Below are positions 25,104-32,782 of a stretch of 64,000 nt of DNA, one piece after another. Both the position numbers and the translations under genes were made by a program. The stretch lies in assembly GCA_947382625.1 (NCBI GenBank), contig CANDAG010000016.1, positions 1-64,000 on the forward strand, read 5' to 3'. The stretch is from an uncultured Lachnospiraceae bacterium (GTDB lineage: Bacteria > Bacillota > Clostridia > Lachnospirales > Lachnospiraceae). The stretch's first letter is position 1. The number at the start of each line of letters is the position of its first letter. The notes beneath the pieces were generated by a model, which did no database searches, was not told where the DNA came from, and worked only from the letters and a program-made list of their open reading frames with translations.

Positions 25104-26447
25104 TTGAGGAAGGTAATCACCTATGGGACATTTGACTTGTTCCATAAAGGACACTACAACCTGTTGAAAAGGGCGAAGGCCCTTGGAGACTATCTGATCG
25201 TAGGTGTGACCACCGAGCATTTTGATGAGGCCAGAGGTAAGGTTAACGTGATCGATCCCATTGTGGAGCGGATCGAGAACGTGAGGAAGACCGGCTTTGC
25301 AGATCAGATCATTGTGGAAGACCACGATGGACAAAAAATAGAGGATATTCAGAAATATGGCGTTGATATTTTTACGGTAGGCTCCGACTGGGTGGGCACT
25401 TTTGACTATTTAAGAAGCTTCTGCAAAGTAAAGTATTTGAGCAGAACCCCCGGGGTTTCCTCCAGCCAGCTGCGCAATGAGCGTTTTAATATTGTGAGCA
25501 TCGGCATTGTGGGGACGGGGCGCATTGCTCCCAGATTTTTGAGCGAGGTCAAATATGTAAGCGGCGCCATCATAGAATGCGCCTATAATCCGGAGAGAGA
25601 AAGCGCCGTGAAATTTGAGGCGGCTCATGGGATCAGGACCTATATAGATGACTACGAAGCTTTTCTGGACAAGGTAGATGCGATCTATATTGCCTCTCCC
25701 CATGAGACCCATTATGATTATGCCAAAAGAGCGATCCTGTCAGGGAAGCATGTGCTTTGTGAAAAGCCTCTGACCTTCACCAGAGCAGAGGCAGAGGAGC
25801 TGTATGCCCTGGCAAAGGAGCATGAGATCGTGCTGATGGAAGGGATTAAGACCGCCTATTGCCCTGGCTTTCTGCAGATGATGAATGTGGCGAAAAGCGG
25901 CATTATCGGAGAGATCCGGGATGTGGAGGCCTGCTTTTCAAGGCTGGCAGATGTGGAATCCAGAGAGATGACGGATTCGGCTTATGGTGGGGCCTTTCTG
26001 GAATATGGCGGATACCCGCTGCTTCCGATCATCAAGCTACTGGGGCTTGAATACAAGGAGATTCTGATCGACTCCATTCCGGGAGAGAACGGGATCGATC
26101 TGTACACGAAAATCCATATGCGCTATCCCCAGGGATTTGCCATGGCCAAGATGGGGGTGGGGATCAAGTCTGAGGGACAGCTGATTATTGCGGGGACGAA
26201 GGGGTATATTCTGGCCCAGTCGCCCTGGTGGCAGACCCGGAAATTTGAAATCCGATACGAGGATCCAGGCAAGATTGATTCCTATGAGCTACGGTTCCAG
26301 GGGGACGGGCTCCGTTATGAGATCGGAGACTTTGTGTCCAAGATCAATGGCCGGGGAGAAAACAGCAATTACAAGCTGACACCGGAGGAATCCATTACTA
26401 TGGCGGATATTGTGGAGCAGTTTTTGAGGATCCGGCAGAGTAAGTGA
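25104..26447 (+). CDS. Glycerol-3-phosphate cytidylyltransferase / Gfo-Idh-MocA oxidoreductase fusion
   Basis: About 447 residues. Residues 1-130 are a TagD-type nucleotidyltransferase: YGTFDLFHKGHYNLL with the HxGH motif, and RTPGVSSSQLR as the C-terminal signature, making CDP-glycerol from CTP and glycerol-3-phosphate in family members. From about residue 131 a Gfo/Idh/MocA NAD(P)-binding domain begins (GIVGTGRIAPRF, CEKPL near 215), with a C-terminal substrate domain. I chose TTG 25104 because AGAGGTG (25091-25097) precedes it and the protein then begins MRKVITYGTFD like TagD; the longer frame from 25044 starts inside a hairpin repeat. The fusion suggests a CDP-activated, oxidised or reduced polyol. 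Confidence 0.82.
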   Translation: MRKVITYGTFDLFHKGHYNLLKRAKALGDYLIVGVTTEHFDEARGKVNVIDPIVERIENVRKTGFADQIIVEDHDGQKIEDIQKYGVDIFTVGSDWVGTFDYLRSFCKVKYLSRTPGVSSSQLRNERFNIVSIGIVGTGRIAPRFLSEVKYVSGAIIECAYNPERESAVKFEAAHGIRTYIDDYEAFLDKVDAIYIASPHETHYDYAKRAILSGKHVLCEKPLTFTRAEAEELYALAKEHEIVLMEGIKTAYCPGFLQMMNVAKSGIIGEIRDVEACFSRLADVESREMTDSAYGGAFLEYGGYPLLPIIKLLGLEYKEILIDSIPGENGIDLYTKIHMRYPQGFAMAKMGVGIKSEGQLIIAGTKGYILAQSPWWQTRKFEIRYEDPGKIDSYELRFQGDGLRYEIGDFVSKINGRGENSNYKLTPEESITMADIVEQFLRIRQSK

Positions 26448-26467
26448 TCCGTGACAGCGTTTGATCA

Positions 26468-26503
26468 ACATGAGGATGGCTGACGGAGTCTGGCATCCGT
26501 GTT
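26468..26503 (+). repeat. Dispersed hairpin repeat, copy 3
   Basis: ACATGAGGATG, then GGCTGACGGAGTCTGGC and ATCCGTGTT. Same layout as copies at 13802 and 20297. It is preceded by GACAGCGTTTGATC, which is the reverse complement of part of the 36-bp repeat inside the gene at 60313. Confidence 0.6.
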
Positions 26504-26519
26504 TATAAAGGAAAAGAGT

Positions 26520-26666
26520 ATGAAAAAAGAACCTCAAAACAGCTCTGCGCACTTGCTGCGTGGAGCGTACACGCGCCATGCTGCGCAGCAGCATGTGTGC
26601 ATCAGATACTTGTGCCCGCTTTTTCATAGGCATTTGTGTCTGAGGAAGACATGGGCACAAGTATGA
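26520..26666 (+). CDS. Small open frame of doubtful coding status
   Basis: 48 codons from ATG 26520, behind AAGGAAAAG, ending TGA 26664-26666 that overlaps ATG 26663 of the next gene (ATGA). The product is basic and cysteine/histidine-rich with no recognised domain. The frame runs through a perfect hairpin (CATGCTGC / GCAGCATG, 26577-26595), which argues for repeat DNA rather than a gene. Possibly a leader that couples translation of the next gene. Confidence 0.2.
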   Translation: MKKEPQNSSAHLLRGAYTRHAAQQHVCIRYLCPLFHRHLCLRKTWAQV

Positions 26667-27697
26667 GAACAGGTATCATCGGAACGGGCAGGATCGCGAA
26701 GCGGTTCGTGCCGGAGGCAAGAATAATCGATGGGATTGAAATCGTTGCCGTATATAATCCCCATATTGAAAGCGCAAGGCGGTTTGCAGAGGAACAGGAG
26801 ATTCATTTTTACACAGATGATCTCAGAGTGTTTGAGGAAAAGGTAGAGGCGGTTTACATTGCATCGCCGCACCAGACCCATTATGAATACACCAGAGAAA
26901 TGCTGGGAAGGGGCAGGCACGTATTGTGCGAAAAGCCCTTATGCCTTAAGAAAAGCGAGGCAGAAGAGCTGTTCCGTATGGCAAGAGAGAAAAATCTGAT
27001 GCTGATGGAAGCGGTGAAAACCTCCTGTTGTCCGGGATTTACAGAGCTTATCAGGATGGCAAAGAGCGGCGTGATCGGAGAGGTCAAGGATGTGGAGGCC
27101 TGCTTTACCAGACTGACCCCAAGAAATACCAGAGAATTTACCGATACGGCTTATGGCGGCAGCTTTACGGAATTTGGAAGCTATGTGCTCCTTCCGGTGA
27201 TCAGGCTGTTGGGAACAGAGTATACGGATATCTGCTTTAAAAGTCTTCAGGACGAAAACGGCGTCGACTGGTACACCAGAGGATTTCTGGACTATGGCTC
27301 TCAAATGGCGTCAGTAAAGACAGGATTATCGGTGAAGTCAGAGGGACAGCTTCTCATCTCCGGTACGGAGGGCTACATTCTGGCGGAGTCCCCCTGGTGG
27401 CTGACGAAAAAATTTGAAGTGAGGTATGAGGATCCTAATAAGCGCGAAACGTATACCTTTCCCTTTGAAGGGCAGGGGCTTCGGTATGAGATCGGGGCGT
27501 TCTGCAGGCTGATAGAGGGGAAGCGGGATCATTGGGCGGACGATAAGACAGGCGAAGAGAGAGGCGATGGGGCGGATTGCGGGCAAAACGGGGAAATCGG
27601 CTTAACGCCGGAGGAATCTGTCGCTATGGCGGAGATAATGGAGAAATTTCTGGAGGAAAGAGCAAAATATACTGAAAAAGAAATTGAAACAAACTGA
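26651..27697 (+). CDS. Gfo/Idh/MocA family oxidoreductase
   Basis: About 348 residues. NAD(P)-binding GIIGTGRIAKRF at the start and CEKPLCLKKSEAEELF near residue 95 are the family marks, with the second conserved region LMEAVKTSCCPGF. It is a clear paralogue of the C-terminal domain of the preceding fusion (shared VEACF.RL, TAYGG.F.E.G, EGYILAESPWW segments). It probably oxidises or reduces a sugar or polyol precursor. ATG 26651 has GAGGAAG in front; ATG 26663 is an alternative coupled start. An unusual inserted acidic/glycine stretch near residues 296-320 is absent from the paralogue. Confidence 0.85.
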   Translation: MGTSMRTGIIGTGRIAKRFVPEARIIDGIEIVAVYNPHIESARRFAEEQEIHFYTDDLRVFEEKVEAVYIASPHQTHYEYTREMLGRGRHVLCEKPLCLKKSEAEELFRMAREKNLMLMEAVKTSCCPGFTELIRMAKSGVIGEVKDVEACFTRLTPRNTREFTDTAYGGSFTEFGSYVLLPVIRLLGTEYTDICFKSLQDENGVDWYTRGFLDYGSQMASVKTGLSVKSEGQLLISGTEGYILAESPWWLTKKFEVRYEDPNKRETYTFPFEGQGLRYEIGAFCRLIEGKRDHWADDKTGEERGDGADCGQNGEIGLTPEESVAMAEIMEKFLEERAKYTEKEIETN

Positions 27698-27725
27698 TTT
27701 TCATAACAAATAGAAGCATCCTATG

Positions 27726-27772
27726 GTAAGCCATCCGAAAGTATGTTACACTCATACAGAAGGGTGGCTTAC
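27726..27772. other. Long nested hairpin
   Basis: GTAAGCCATCC (27726-27736) pairs with GGGTGGCTTAC (27762-27772), and an inner GTATG/CATAC stem sits in the loop. No T-run follows. It separates the oxidoreductase from the AAA-ATPase remnant. Confidence 0.45.
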
Positions 27773-27796
27773 TTCGTAGTGGGGGACCTAGATATA

Positions 27797-28578
27797 TGTT
27801 TTTGGGCATAAAACAGATATGTATAATCCGTGGTCTATTACTAATTTTCTTGATACGGGAGGGAAGCAAAGACATTAAGATTATCATGGAAGATCTGCTG
27901 GAGGGAAAGACATTTCACACACTGATAGATGAACAGCTTGTATTTGATCAATTGGATTACAGGGAAAGCGCTATTTGGAGCTTTCTCCTGGCAAGCGGCT
28001 ATCTTCGGGTAAACAGCTTTACTGTAAATAAAGGGCAGACAGAATGCGATCTGGTATTGACCAATAAGGAAGTAAACCTGATGTTTGAACAAATGATCCG
28101 GGACTGGTTTTCGGAGTCGGATTCTGCGCACAATGATTTCGTGAAAGCTATGCTGCAGGCGGATAAGAAGGCCATGAACGCCTATATGAACAGAATAGCA
28201 TTATCTACATTCAGCTATTTTGATATGGGAAAAAGGGCGTCAAAGTACACGGAGCCGGAGCAGTTTTATCATGGATTTGTGCTTGGATTGATCATGGAGC
28301 TGGAAGGGCGTTATATCATCACATCGAACCGTGAAAGCGGGTTTGGCAGATATGATGTTATACTGGAACCGCTTAAGCAGGAAGACGATGCGATCATACT
28401 TGAATTTAAGGTGTATGATCCGGAGGATGAAAAGAGTCTGAAAGACTCTGTGGATTCGGCGCTTGAGCAAATTGAACGTATGCGGTATGTGGAGGATCTG
28501 GGGAGAAGGGGGATTGAGAAAGGCTGGATCAGGAAGTATGGTTTTGCCTTTGAGGGGAAGAGGGTTTTGATCGGGTGA
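27797..28578 (+). pseudogene. Remnant of an AAA-ATPase-like/PD-(D/E)XK gene
   Basis: The main frame matches the C-terminal half of the intact protein at 13905-15614 (IDEQLVFDQL, AIWSFLLASGYL, MNAYMNRIALSTFSYFDMGK, ESGFGRYDVILEP, IILEFKV). The N-terminal ATPase half with Walker motifs is missing. At the 5' end a second frame reads DMYNPWSITNFLDT, equivalent to DIYNPWSILNFLDT of the intact copy, then jumps frame and skips about 25 codons before the REGS segment. This is a truncated, frameshifted copy. The remaining nuclease-like domain is intact and could still be translated, but there is no good ribosome site. Confidence 0.75.
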
Positions 28579-28639
28579 GAAAAACAGTTATTTGGCTAAA
28601 TTGAAAATTTTGTTGATACATTTAGTGCACTATGTTAAA

Positions 28640-28947
28640 ATATTTTGCAAAGCAAACGATTTCTTCCGGCAGATGTATGCAGGATCAATACCGATATCCT
28701 GCAGCTGCCGTCTATGACAGGACATTCTGTTCTTATTAACATGAGGATGATCCACAAGGCGTGATACCCCATGTTCATTCTGAAATCCTGCTTTTAAAAC
28801 CCACAAACACTTTAAATATGGCAGGAAACAGAACAGGAACGGATTTTGTACTGTGAAGGCATGAGGGCGGCTTCCTATAGTCGTAAAGCAGATTCCATGT
28901 AAAAAACAGATTCGCTGTTTTTCCTGCACGGAAGGAGAAAATTGTAT
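28640..28947 (+). repeat. Conserved leader of Rpn-type element, copy 1
   Basis: This ~300-base non-coding stretch shares blocks with the region upstream of the Rpn-type gene at 55637-56545, in the same orientation relative to the gene. A 24-base identical block lies at 28648-28671 (other copy 56724-56747 reversed), TGAAATCCTGCTTTTAA at 28781-28797 (other copy 56661-56677 reversed), and both have TTTTTCCTGCAC just before the ribosome site. It likely marks the left end of a transferable unit or a conserved regulatory leader. Confidence 0.6.
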
Positions 28948-29991
28948 ATGGAAAAACGAAGAATAAACCGGCTACAATGGTTTAAACGGGGCGAATGGTG
29001 GAAACGAATCCGGCTGAACCGGAAACACAAGGACAGGCTCTTTCGATTCCTTTTCCAGGACAAGAAGTATCTGCTGGATCTGTATAATGCACTGCATGGT
29101 AGTAGCTATACTGATCCGGAGAAGCTGGAAGTGGTAACGATGGAAGATGTTATTTTTATGAAAATGAAGAATGATTTATCTTTTATCATTGACAGTCGCC
29201 TGAATCTCTATGAACATCAGAGTACCTGGAATCCCAACATGCCCCTGCGCGGACTGCTCTATTTTACGCAACAGTATGAAGGGCTGTTAGGAGCGGTGGA
29301 TGCGGACGTTTACCGTGATAAGAGGTTGGAACTTCCCACTCCTGAATATATTGTTTTTTATAACGGCGGCGGTATGTCTGAGGATAAAATAACGCTTTAC
29401 TTGTCGGATTCCTTTTCCATGGGACATGGGAGCGGCTGTCTGGAATGCACCTGTGAGGTACTCAATATCAAGCGTGGATATAATCAGGAGCTTATGGACA
29501 AATGCCACAGACTTTGGGAGTATTCAGAATTTGTATCAGAGATAGAAGCGAATCTGGAAGCAGGGAAGAAACGCAGTGAAGCTGTACAGGCTGCTATTGA
29601 CAGTTGTATCGAGAGGGATATTTTGACTGATATCCTGAGAACGGAAAAAAGTGAGGTACTCCATATGATCTTTTTAACAGAATATGATGAAAAGAAGCAT
29701 TTGCGTAATGTGTTCCAGGATGGAAAAGAGGAAGGGCTTATTGAGGGAGAAATCAGAGGAGAGGCCAGAGGTGAGGCCAGAGGAGAGGTTAAAGGAGAAG
29801 TTAAAAAACTAATCAGTCTGGTATGCAAAAAGCTGGCGAAAGGAAAAGACGTGGAAGCCATAGCTGAAGCTCTGGAGGAAGAGGTTTCTTATATAGAGAA
29901 GATTAGTCGGATCGCTAAAAGGCATGCTCCGGAATATGACTGCGAGAAAATTTATGAGGACTTGAAAGCGGAAGAAGGTTCCAATTTATAA
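28948..29991 (+). CDS. Rpn-type PD-(D/E)XK nuclease / putative transposase
   Basis: About 347 residues. The N-terminal domain has the LYEHQSTWNPNMPLRGLLYF block (E-x-Q of the PD-(D/E)XK core) typical of Rpn/transposase-31-like proteins of Clostridia. The C-terminal tail has a GE-rich repeat (GEIRGEARGEARGEVKGEVK) and a helical end KKLAKGKDVEAIAEALEEE shared with the proteins at 30390 and 55637. Such proteins are annotated as recombination-promoting nucleases. ATG 28948 follows GAAGGAG; TTG 28942 is too close to that site. Confidence 0.75.
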   Translation: MEKRRINRLQWFKRGEWWKRIRLNRKHKDRLFRFLFQDKKYLLDLYNALHGSSYTDPEKLEVVTMEDVIFMKMKNDLSFIIDSRLNLYEHQSTWNPNMPLRGLLYFTQQYEGLLGAVDADVYRDKRLELPTPEYIVFYNGGGMSEDKITLYLSDSFSMGHGSGCLECTCEVLNIKRGYNQELMDKCHRLWEYSEFVSEIEANLEAGKKRSEAVQAAIDSCIERDILTDILRTEKSEVLHMIFLTEYDEKKHLRNVFQDGKEEGLIEGEIRGEARGEARGEVKGEVKKLISLVCKKLAKGKDVEAIAEALEEEVSYIEKISRIAKRHAPEYDCEKIYEDLKAEEGSNL

Positions 29992-30056
29992 TTTAACAAG
30001 TTGTTTAGTAACAGCAAAGAAAGGAAAGTAAATCTTTCCTTACTACACCTTGGCAA

Positions 30057-30128
30057 TATAATATGTTTAATGGGATAGCCGGGGACGTGCTCTCACCTGG
30101 TCCGAGTTCTGCGGAAGAGGTGATTATT
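30057..30128 (+). promoter_or_regulatory. Promoter -10 and structured leader of the holin-like toxin
   Basis: TATAAT (30057-30062) with a weak TTTCCT upstream. The leader contains AGCCGGGGACGTG and CTCACCTGGTCC, partly repeated in the antisense locus at 30255-30295, as expected of type I systems where leader and antisense RNA interact. Ribosome site AGAGGTG lies 5' of ATG 30129. Confidence 0.4.
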
Positions 30129-30212
30129 ATGAGTACATATGAGGAAATGCAAGTTATACTTACCATTGCTTTACTTGTAGTTGCAATTCTGAATTTGAAA
30201 AATAAAAAATAG
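30129..30212 (+). CDS. Putative holin-like type I toxin
   Basis: 27 residues starting MSTYEEMQVILTIALLV and ending KNKK: one hydrophobic helix with a short charged tail, the pattern of the small putative holin-like toxin family (Hol_Tox type). Such peptides insert in the membrane and are silenced by antisense RNA. A strong bidirectional terminator follows directly and a minus-strand promoter lies at 30308-30336, matching a convergent type I toxin-antitoxin layout. It lies between an intact and a broken Rpn-type gene. Confidence 0.7.
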   Translation: MSTYEEMQVILTIALLVVAILNLKNKK

Positions 30213-30301
30213 CCGTCCTGTTCTTTGGCAAGACTGACGGCTATTTCTTAAAGTTTTTCGCCGGGTCGGGTGAGTCGCATTCACCTTCCGGCTGTCCTGT
30301 T
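30200..30301 (-). ncRNA. Candidate antisense RNA of the toxin
   Basis: Minus-strand promoter TTGTAA (30331-30336), 17-base spacer, TATAAT (30308-30313) would start RNA near 30301. It would run leftward through a stem around GTGAATGCGACTCAC and end at the shared terminator, where the minus strand has TTTTTTATTTTT. It overlaps the toxin mRNA 3' end. Confidence 0.5.
30203..30250. terminator. Bidirectional terminator shared by toxin and antisense RNA
   Basis: AAATAGCCGTC (30207-30217) pairs with GACGGCTATTT (30236-30246); T-rich on both strands. Confidence 0.75.
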
Positions 30302-30389
30302 AAGCATATTATAGGCCATTTCCTCATTTTTTACAACAGGTATTTTTGAAAAAACTGCTGTAGCAGGACAGCGCCAAATGGGTTATCAT

Positions 30390-30686
30390 TGGAAATCGAG
30401 AAAGATTGAGGTGAAGTATATGCAGAAGTGGGAAGAGCTGGCATATGCCAGGGAGGATGGATTTATAAAAGGAGAGGCCAGAGGAGAGGTTAAAGGAGAA
30501 GTCAAAAAACTGATCAGTCAGGTATGCAAAAAGCTGGCGAAAGGAAAAGATACAGAGGCCATAGCGGAAGCTTTGGAAGAAGAGGTTTCTTATATAGAGA
30601 AAATCTGCCGGATTGCAGAAAAATATGCTCCGGAATACGACTGTGAGAAAATCTATGAGGAAATGAAGGCAGAAGAACATGCCTAA
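30390..30686 (+). pseudogene. C-terminal fragment of an Rpn-type gene
   Basis: About 98 codons equal to the tail of the protein at 55637-56545 (KYMQKWEELAYAREDG, then a GEARGEVKGEVK repeat and KKLAKGKDTEAIAEALEEE). The nuclease domain is absent and no ribosome site precedes the frame. The copy was probably cut off by insertion of or recombination with the toxin-bearing segment upstream. Confidence 0.7.
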
Positions 30687-30744
30687 ATGAAAGAATAAAT
30701 CATGTTATCGTACCGAATGTCAGAAATTTACACCAAATTCACAG

Positions 30745-30771
30745 TAAAGAATCATAATGTTCTGCCGATAT
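30745..30771 (+). promoter_or_regulatory. Perfect sigma-D promoter ahead of the glycan cluster
   Basis: TAAA (30745-30748), exactly 15 bases, GCCGATAT (30764-30771): identical to the flagellar sigma consensus and better than the three sites in the flagellar cluster. A short transcript ending in a terminator (30880-30915) follows, then the ispD-like gene. Confidence 0.85.
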
Positions 30772-30778
30772 ATATAAT

Positions 30779-30915
30779 GGTTAATTGATTTCAGGGAAGA
30801 AAGCAAAGCGTTAAAGGATCTTGATACGAAAGCTTTGAGTTGCATGGAGGCAGAAATAAGCAGATAGTATGGGTTTATGGGCCGTTGCAACGAGATTGCA
30901 ACGGCTTGTTTTGTT
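30779..30915 (+). ncRNA. Candidate sigma-D-dependent small RNA or attenuated leader
   Basis: From the expected start near 30779 to the terminator at 30880-30915 lies ~135 bases without a convincing frame. It has a CAAAGC / GCTTTG stem enclosing AAAGGATC and further GGA motifs (CAGGGAAG, ATGGAGGC), so CsrA binding is conceivable. Confidence 0.35.
30880..30915 (+). terminator. Terminator or attenuator before the ispD-like gene
   Basis: GCCGTTGC (30881-30888) pairs with GCAACGGC (30898-30905), followed by TTGTTTTGTT. Confidence 0.7.
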
Positions 30916-30976
30916 GGATATAGAGTTCCCTGTCTAATTTAAAAGTATTCAGAGCAGACAGAATGGGGATAAGAAG

Positions 30977-31717
30977 GTGAATTTTGCAATCGTATTAGCT
31001 GCCGGCGTGGGACAGCGGATGAGAAACGGCGGACTGCCAAAGCAATTCCTGAAGCTTATGGGTAAACCCATTATCATATATACACTGGAGAAATTTGAGG
31101 AAAGCCAGGAGATCGACAAGGTTGTTATTGTATGCCATGGAAGCTACACAGAGCATATGCAGAGCCTGCTTCGACTGTATCAGATCAGAAAAGCGGACAG
31201 GATCGTGGTGGGAGGAAATGACAGACAGAGCAGCTTACAGCGCGGCCTGGACGCAGTTATAGAAATAGGAGGACAGAAGGATGATGTTGTAGTGATCCAT
31301 GATGGCGTCAGACCCTTGGTAGCGCTTCCGACCATTCGGGAGAATATCCGTGTTGCCAGACAGTACGGCTGTGCGATCACGGTGCACCCGGTAACAGAGT
31401 CAGTGGTTATTACGGACTCCGGCAGGGCTGAAATGTCCGATTTTAAAAAGAGAGCGGATACCTATTCACTGACAGCACCCCAGAGCTTTCAACTGGGAAA
31501 GATTCTGGAAGCATATGAGAAGATAGACGGAATGAAAAATGAGAGCCAGGATGATATTCCATTGCTGGATGCCGCTATGGTATATGCCAGAACTGGCGGG
31601 GAGGTTCATCTGGTTAAGGAGCAGGGGGCAAACGTGAAGATCACAACCCCGGAGGATTTTTATTTCTTGAAGGCAATACTGGAACTGGAAGAAAATAAAT
31701 ACGTATTTGGATTGTAG
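30977..31717 (+). CDS. IspD/TarI-like cytidylyltransferase
   Basis: 246 residues. The nucleotidyltransferase start LAAGVGQRMRNGGLPKQFL and the VIHDGVRPLV block mark the IspD/TarI family, which transfers CMP to methylerythritol phosphate or ribitol-5-phosphate. Its place next to an SDR and a CDP-glycerol transferase-type protein in a glycan cluster points to CDP-ribitol or a similar CDP-polyol, not isoprenoid synthesis (inference). GTG start with a weak GAAGG site. First gene after the perfect sigma-D promoter. Confidence 0.8.
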   Translation: MNFAIVLAAGVGQRMRNGGLPKQFLKLMGKPIIIYTLEKFEESQEIDKVVIVCHGSYTEHMQSLLRLYQIRKADRIVVGGNDRQSSLQRGLDAVIEIGGQKDDVVVIHDGVRPLVALPTIRENIRVARQYGCAITVHPVTESVVITDSGRAEMSDFKKRADTYSLTAPQSFQLGKILEAYEKIDGMKNESQDDIPLLDAAMVYARTGGEVHLVKEQGANVKITTPEDFYFLKAILELEENKYVFGL

Positions 31718-31724
31718 AGGAAAA

Positions 31725-32762
31725 ATGGTAGAGCAAAGAGATATCGATATAATTTTGAATACCCCAATTGACTGGGAGCGTTTTCGCAATAAGACAGTGT
31801 TGGTGACCGGGGCAACCGGACGTTTGGGTATGTACCTTGTGGAAGCCCTTAATAAGGCGGATATTGACTGGAATCTGAACCTTACTGTAGTTGCGTTGGC
31901 AAGAAACGAAAAGAAGCTGCAGGAAATTTTTGGAGAGTCGCTGGAGTTGCCCAATATCCATACACTGGTTCAGGATATTGTGGAGCCGATTCAATGGGAT
32001 GGAGATGTACATTACATTTTTCACACAGCGGGATTGGCCAGTCCCATGGATTTTACAAACTGGCCGGTGGATACGTTGTGGGGGCATGTACAGGGCACCA
32101 GAAATGTATTGGAGCTTGCCAGACAAAAGAAAAGTGAAAAAGTTCTGTATGTATCAACAGTAGAAACCTATGGAGAATGGAAAAGCGAAGAGGAAATCCG
32201 GGAAGAAGACATGGGGCCCATGCGCTGTGATAATGCGCGGGCATGCTATCCGGAGGCCAAGCGTCTTTGTGAAACCATGTTAGCATCCTATGAAGCGCAA
32301 TACCAGATTCCCTATGTGGGAGTAAGGCTCTGCCATACCTTCGGGCCTGGAATCTCTCTTGATGATGGACGGGCATTCTCTGAATTCATACGGAATGTTA
32401 TCAATAAGGAAGATATTATCCTGCAGTCAGACGGAAGCGCAGAGAGGACTTATACTTACGTTGCGGATGCCATTGGCGCCATGCTCCTGGCTTTTACCAA
32501 AGGAGAAGAGCATTATTACAATATTGCTAATTTGGAAAATCTGATCAGTATCCGGGATCTGGCGGAGCTGATCGCCAGTCTCGACCCCAGAGGAAAAGTA
32601 AAGGTGCGTTATGCAGATCAGGAGAAGCAGCAGTTGAAATACCTGCCCTTTAAACTGGGGATCATGAATATAGATAAAATTGCGGAGCTTGGCTGGAAGC
32701 CCCAGGTTGGTCTGGAAGAGGCATTCCGGTACACAATGGAATCCTTTCAACAAAGAATTTAA
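31725..32762 (+). CDS. NAD-dependent epimerase/dehydratase (extended SDR)
   Basis: About 345 residues. TVLVTGATGRLGMYLVEAL gives the TGxxGxxG nucleotide site near residue 25, and CYPEAKRLCET the YxxxK catalytic pair near residue 176. Extended SDRs act on nucleotide sugars (epimerase, 4,6-dehydratase or decarboxylase). Its start follows the cytidylyltransferase stop by only 7 bases, with GAGG at 31717-31720 supporting ATG 31725 over TTG 31707. It may modify the CDP-activated product of that enzyme; the substrate is not evident. Confidence 0.82.
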   Translation: MVEQRDIDIILNTPIDWERFRNKTVLVTGATGRLGMYLVEALNKADIDWNLNLTVVALARNEKKLQEIFGESLELPNIHTLVQDIVEPIQWDGDVHYIFHTAGLASPMDFTNWPVDTLWGHVQGTRNVLELARQKKSEKVLYVSTVETYGEWKSEEEIREEDMGPMRCDNARACYPEAKRLCETMLASYEAQYQIPYVGVRLCHTFGPGISLDDGRAFSEFIRNVINKEDIILQSDGSAERTYTYVADAIGAMLLAFTKGEEHYYNIANLENLISIRDLAELIASLDPRGKVKVRYADQEKQQLKYLPFKLGIMNIDKIAELGWKPQVGLEEAFRYTMESFQQRI

Positions 32763-32782
32763 AAAATAAAGGAAGAACAGGG

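Noticed and set aside
26520-26666. Small frame as a confident gene
   Set aside because: It spans a perfect hairpin and repeat-like DNA; listed only at low confidence because of its ATGA overlap with the next gene.
30772-30880. Possible c-di-GMP (GEMM) riboswitch before the glycan cluster
   Set aside because: I looked for the conserved GEMM core words and pairing and did not find a convincing match.
30977-31717. True isoprenoid IspD
   Set aside because: Family similarity allows it, but the setting in a CDP-polyol/glycan cluster and sigma-D promoter favours a TarI-like role.
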